A DNA stretch of 64,000 nt from Spirodela intermedia (lineage: Eukaryota; Streptophyta; Magnoliopsida; Alismatales; Araceae), in contig LR746272.1 of the NCBI GenBank assembly GCA_902729315.2, positions 9,666,327 to 9,730,326 on the forward strand, read 5' to 3'. Under the pieces are notes generated by a model. The model saw only the letters and a list, made by a program, of their open reading frames with translations. It made no database searches and was not told the origin of the DNA. A program made the position numbers and the translations under genes. This document shows, in pieces, positions 61,255 through 64,000 of the stretch. Every line of letters starts with the position of its first letter. The first letter of the stretch is position 1.

Positions 61255-63476
61255 ATGGCGCTGGCAAGCCGGTGGAGGTTCCGACTCCCAATTCCCTGCT
61301 TCCTGGTGGTGGTTGTGCTTGGTTGTTCCATTTCTTTTCTCGGCACTTCGTCGCTGTCGGATGCGCCCTCCCTGTTCCTCGGCGTCGCACCGCAAGGTAT
61401 TGCTGTCCTTCATTCGATATTTTCCTACACGTGTAGCGACCTCAGAATCTGAATCAGAAGACTTCTACTGACTGATTGACAGTGTGGTGGCACGAGTTCC
61501 TCTTTTTTCTCCAATTTTATACTTTTCTAGCTCGCAGACGAAGAGTACTTCGCTGCGGAGCGGATCGCGTGCAGGGACGGTTCGAAATCCTTCCGGAGAG
61601 ACCGTCTCAACGATGGATTCTGCGACTGCCCCGACGGAACTGACGAACCAGGTAGAAAAAAATCGTACTCATTTGTGATGCTGTTGCATATCATGATCTC
61701 CACTACAATGTCTCTGGATTTGAGAGCTCCACGCCTCACATTCCGTTTCGTAACTTTGTCTTGTCTTGGCATATGGTGTTATCAGCCTGATTCGCTGAGG
61801 TTCCAAGAGTAATTTCAGTTTGTCGTATATTTATTCGCGATCTTGTGAGCCTTCTGCCCTCTAGTAATCATTTTGCCGTGCTACGATCTCTCTTTAGTTC
61901 CCATTCCTAAGCATTCATCAGCGTTAGTGCTCGGAAAGTTCACTCGCATAGAATCAAGGAGGAAGTTACATTGACGGACCTTCGTCCTCCTTTTCGAGGA
62001 GGAAGTAGCTACAATCCTTTCGTCGAGAATCGTATGGGGGTGAAGATCGGTTAGATAAATCCAACAGTGGAGTTATGATAAAGTTTTTTAGAGATACCCA
62101 GGAAATATTCTCTCGGGGGACCTGAGACTGGGAAAGAAGAATATGAACCTTTTAGTAAACATTGGCGTGATCACTGTTGTTGTTCATCTTACAATTAAAA
62201 GGATTATGTGGTTCTTGAACTGCGAAATGTTGTATGAAGATATCTCATATCACGTTTTGTTCTGGAGCCCATGTGAGATGATAACAACTTACACCTTCTG
62301 AGTTTCTTTTGGGAAATTGTATTGAGTCTTTAAAGAGTTACTTTGTTTTAGAAGCCTTGAGCTACGATGTGCATCCCAGGCTTTAAAGTTTATCAAAGTG
62401 CTTCTTGGACAGTTGTCTGTTTTGATGCTATTCTCCGGAGAGACTTAACTTGCTGTTTCAAGTGACAAAAAATTCAATATCTTTAAAAAATTGAATCCGT
62501 TATATGAAGTTTTCAATTTTCTTTATACTTAATGAATTGAATATACATTTTTTCAATCAAACTTTTCAAATGGAACATTTTTCGTGTGAATTTATATTTA
62601 GAATTATATTTTATTTCTCATGTCGTTGAATTTTCTAAACTAACACCGCGTCCTACGGTTCACACCTCTAGTCTTAACGGTTAGTGTTCACCTTAATCAG
62701 GGTCTTAACACCTCCCTTACGCCTTATCCCTGTTTAACATTTCAGGTACTTCAGCTTGCCCCGAAGGCAGATTCTACTGCAAAAATGTTGGAGACAAGCC
62801 TATATTGTTGTTTTCGTCCCGAGTGAATGATCATATTTGTGGTAAGAAATTTGTATACGATTGACTATCCTTCTATTTAATATTTGTGGTAAGCCTATAA
62901 GTTCTGGTATCCTGGATGAATTCATTCTAACCATGTTTACATCGTGTGTAACTGCAACATTCTATTTAATAAACATATTTTTTCTTTGAAAGTTTGTATC
63001 AAGAAATTTATGTGGCATTGTCTGTCAAAATTATTCTATGGGCACCATGTTTTTTTCGTCTAGAATCTCACTCAACCTTTCATCTCTATTCTAGATTGCT
63101 GTGATGGCAGTGATGAAAATGATGGCAGCATCACCTGTCCAAACACATGCTCCCTGGATGCAGATATCATCAAACAAAGTGCCACTCATGACTTAAAAGG
63201 GAGAAAAATGACACAAAATGACTCTGGAGTATATAGAAAAAGAGTCAATTTGGATGATCTTATTCTGAGACAGACAGGTGGAACAAATATATACCTGGTT
63301 TTTAAGATACCGTTGACAAAGCTTTCCTTCGAATTTTAAAGGTATCGTCTTTTTTATTTGCAGAATTGAGAGTAGCTGCATTTGTGGAATTCTTCCTCGC
63401 TGTTTGTGGGATTACATTTTGCTTCATTCGTCAGCGCAATAAATCAAGGACGAGAAACCGTAGGCAGAGGAGCTAG
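61255..63476 (+). CDS. Short glucosidase II beta-like membrane protein (PRKCSH N-terminal domain)
   Basis: Exons: 61255-61396, 61538-61651, 62746-62841, 63095-63277, 63364-63476; 215 residues in frame. A hydrophobic N-terminal segment ([18 protein letters not shown], residues about 13-30) is a signal peptide or anchor. The domain typical of glucosidase II beta N-termini follows: [17 protein letters not shown], then two LDL-receptor-A-like Cys/Asp motifs, [18 protein letters not shown] and [15 protein letters not shown] predicted membrane span, [18 protein letters not shown], starts near residue 181, ending in a basic [15 protein letters not shown] tail. Full-length beta subunits have a long acidic part and an MRH domain; both are absent. 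Arabidopsis has a similar short gene annotated as PKC-substrate/glucosidase II beta-related (At2g42390, from memory). Endoplasmic reticulum location is inferred; a role in N-glycan trimming is unproven because the MRH lectin is missing. Confidence 0.9.
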
Positions 63477-64000
63477 GAACTAGTAGTAAGCACATTACTC
63501 TTTCATCCTCCCTTGAGTTATGAGAGGGTTACTTCATTAGTTCAAAGCATAGAATTCTTTAATCGAAGTCTGAGATGTCTACGTGATTAATGAAGCTCTC
63601 AGTTGTTTAACTGTTTGCATAATACAGTACAGAGGATTGAATTTCCCGTCTAAAGTCCTTTGTGATTATGTGTGCTCTTGTTTTTTCAATAACAGCGTCC
63701 GTCATATTGCATTGCAACACTTCAAGCACGGGGTGTGGATCAGCGTAATGTGCTGGGAGTTGTGGTACTGCAGGATTCAGACGGGATCATTATCGTGAAC
63801 CGTTCTGTATCTTGTATTTATTGAATTTGTATCCCTAATCCTCTCCTTTGGCTCAGGAAATCGTGAAGATAGCAAGTCGAGAGGACTGCCCTGGTTGTCG
63901 TCTTAATATCCTTACTTCTGAGATTGTAAAAAGGTGCGCGTCACCCGAGTTCTTGAGATATTTCAATTCTTGATTAAAGCCCCCTCCATCTTCCAGAGCC
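63477..64000. other. 3' UTR side of gene L to window end
   Basis: No coding sequence is supported. The base composition is AT-rich and the sequence should hold the 3' UTR and polyadenylation region; ATTAAAG at 63974 and TTGTATTTATTG near 63811 are possible but unproven signals. Confidence 0.4.

Overview
This is plant nuclear DNA, almost certainly from an angiosperm. The evidence is split genes with canonical GT/AG introns, GC-rich first exons against AT-rich introns, and land-plant families: a class-B auxin response factor with trans-acting siRNA sites, a CC-type glutaredoxin, a WUSCHEL-related homeobox protein and a RABA GTPase. The strong GC bias of 5' exons is suggestive of a monocot, but I cannot fix the lineage from sequence alone. 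All gene models below were built by hand from splice sites, reading phase and family knowledge. Coordinates may be off by a base or two at some junctions.

Layout, left to right: (A) 35-6799, minus: first nine exons of a GBPL3-like guanylate-binding protein; its 3' end lies outside the window. (B) 7566-9723, minus: a plastid membrane protein resembling DUF3082, with a 26-bp microexon. (C) 13395-18108, plus: ARF3/ETTIN with two tasiR-ARF sites and an AUG-UGA mini-uORF touching the start codon. (D) 20665-21207, plus: an intronless ROXY-type glutaredoxin. (E) 21824-27063, minus: a conserved plant protein of unknown function with repeated acidic DDLLAE motifs. (F) 29242-33074, plus: a predicted plastid protein of unknown function whose last splice junction does not keep frame. 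(G) 34218-37005, minus: a REX4-type DEDDh RNA exonuclease. (H) 37877-44424, plus: a PDAP1/28-kDa heat- and acid-stable phosphoprotein homologue. (I) 47806-51127, plus: an MBR1/2-like RING-H2 ubiquitin ligase. (J) 52058-53899, minus: a RABA1-type GTPase. (K) 55145-57115, minus: WOX9/STIMPY-like homeobox factor whose normal stop codon has been overrun by a CT microsatellite. (L) 61255-63476, plus: a short membrane protein with the N-terminal domain of glucosidase II beta.

There is no operon-like logic; genes are independent. Pairs E/F, G/H and K/L are divergent, and D/E and I/J are convergent. ARF3, ROXY and WOX9 are all developmental regulators. ARF3 and ROXY are about 2.5 kb apart on the same strand.

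The most unusual observations are: the WOX9 C-terminus extended by a microsatellite-encoded Ser-Leu tract that creates an LxLxL (EAR-like) motif; the AUGUGAUG arrangement at the ARF3 start; TGACGTCA palindromes upstream of the ROXY gene; a foldback element in an intron of gene B; an organellar 16S rRNA fragment in an intron of the GBP gene; and tandem arrays inside and next to the RING gene.
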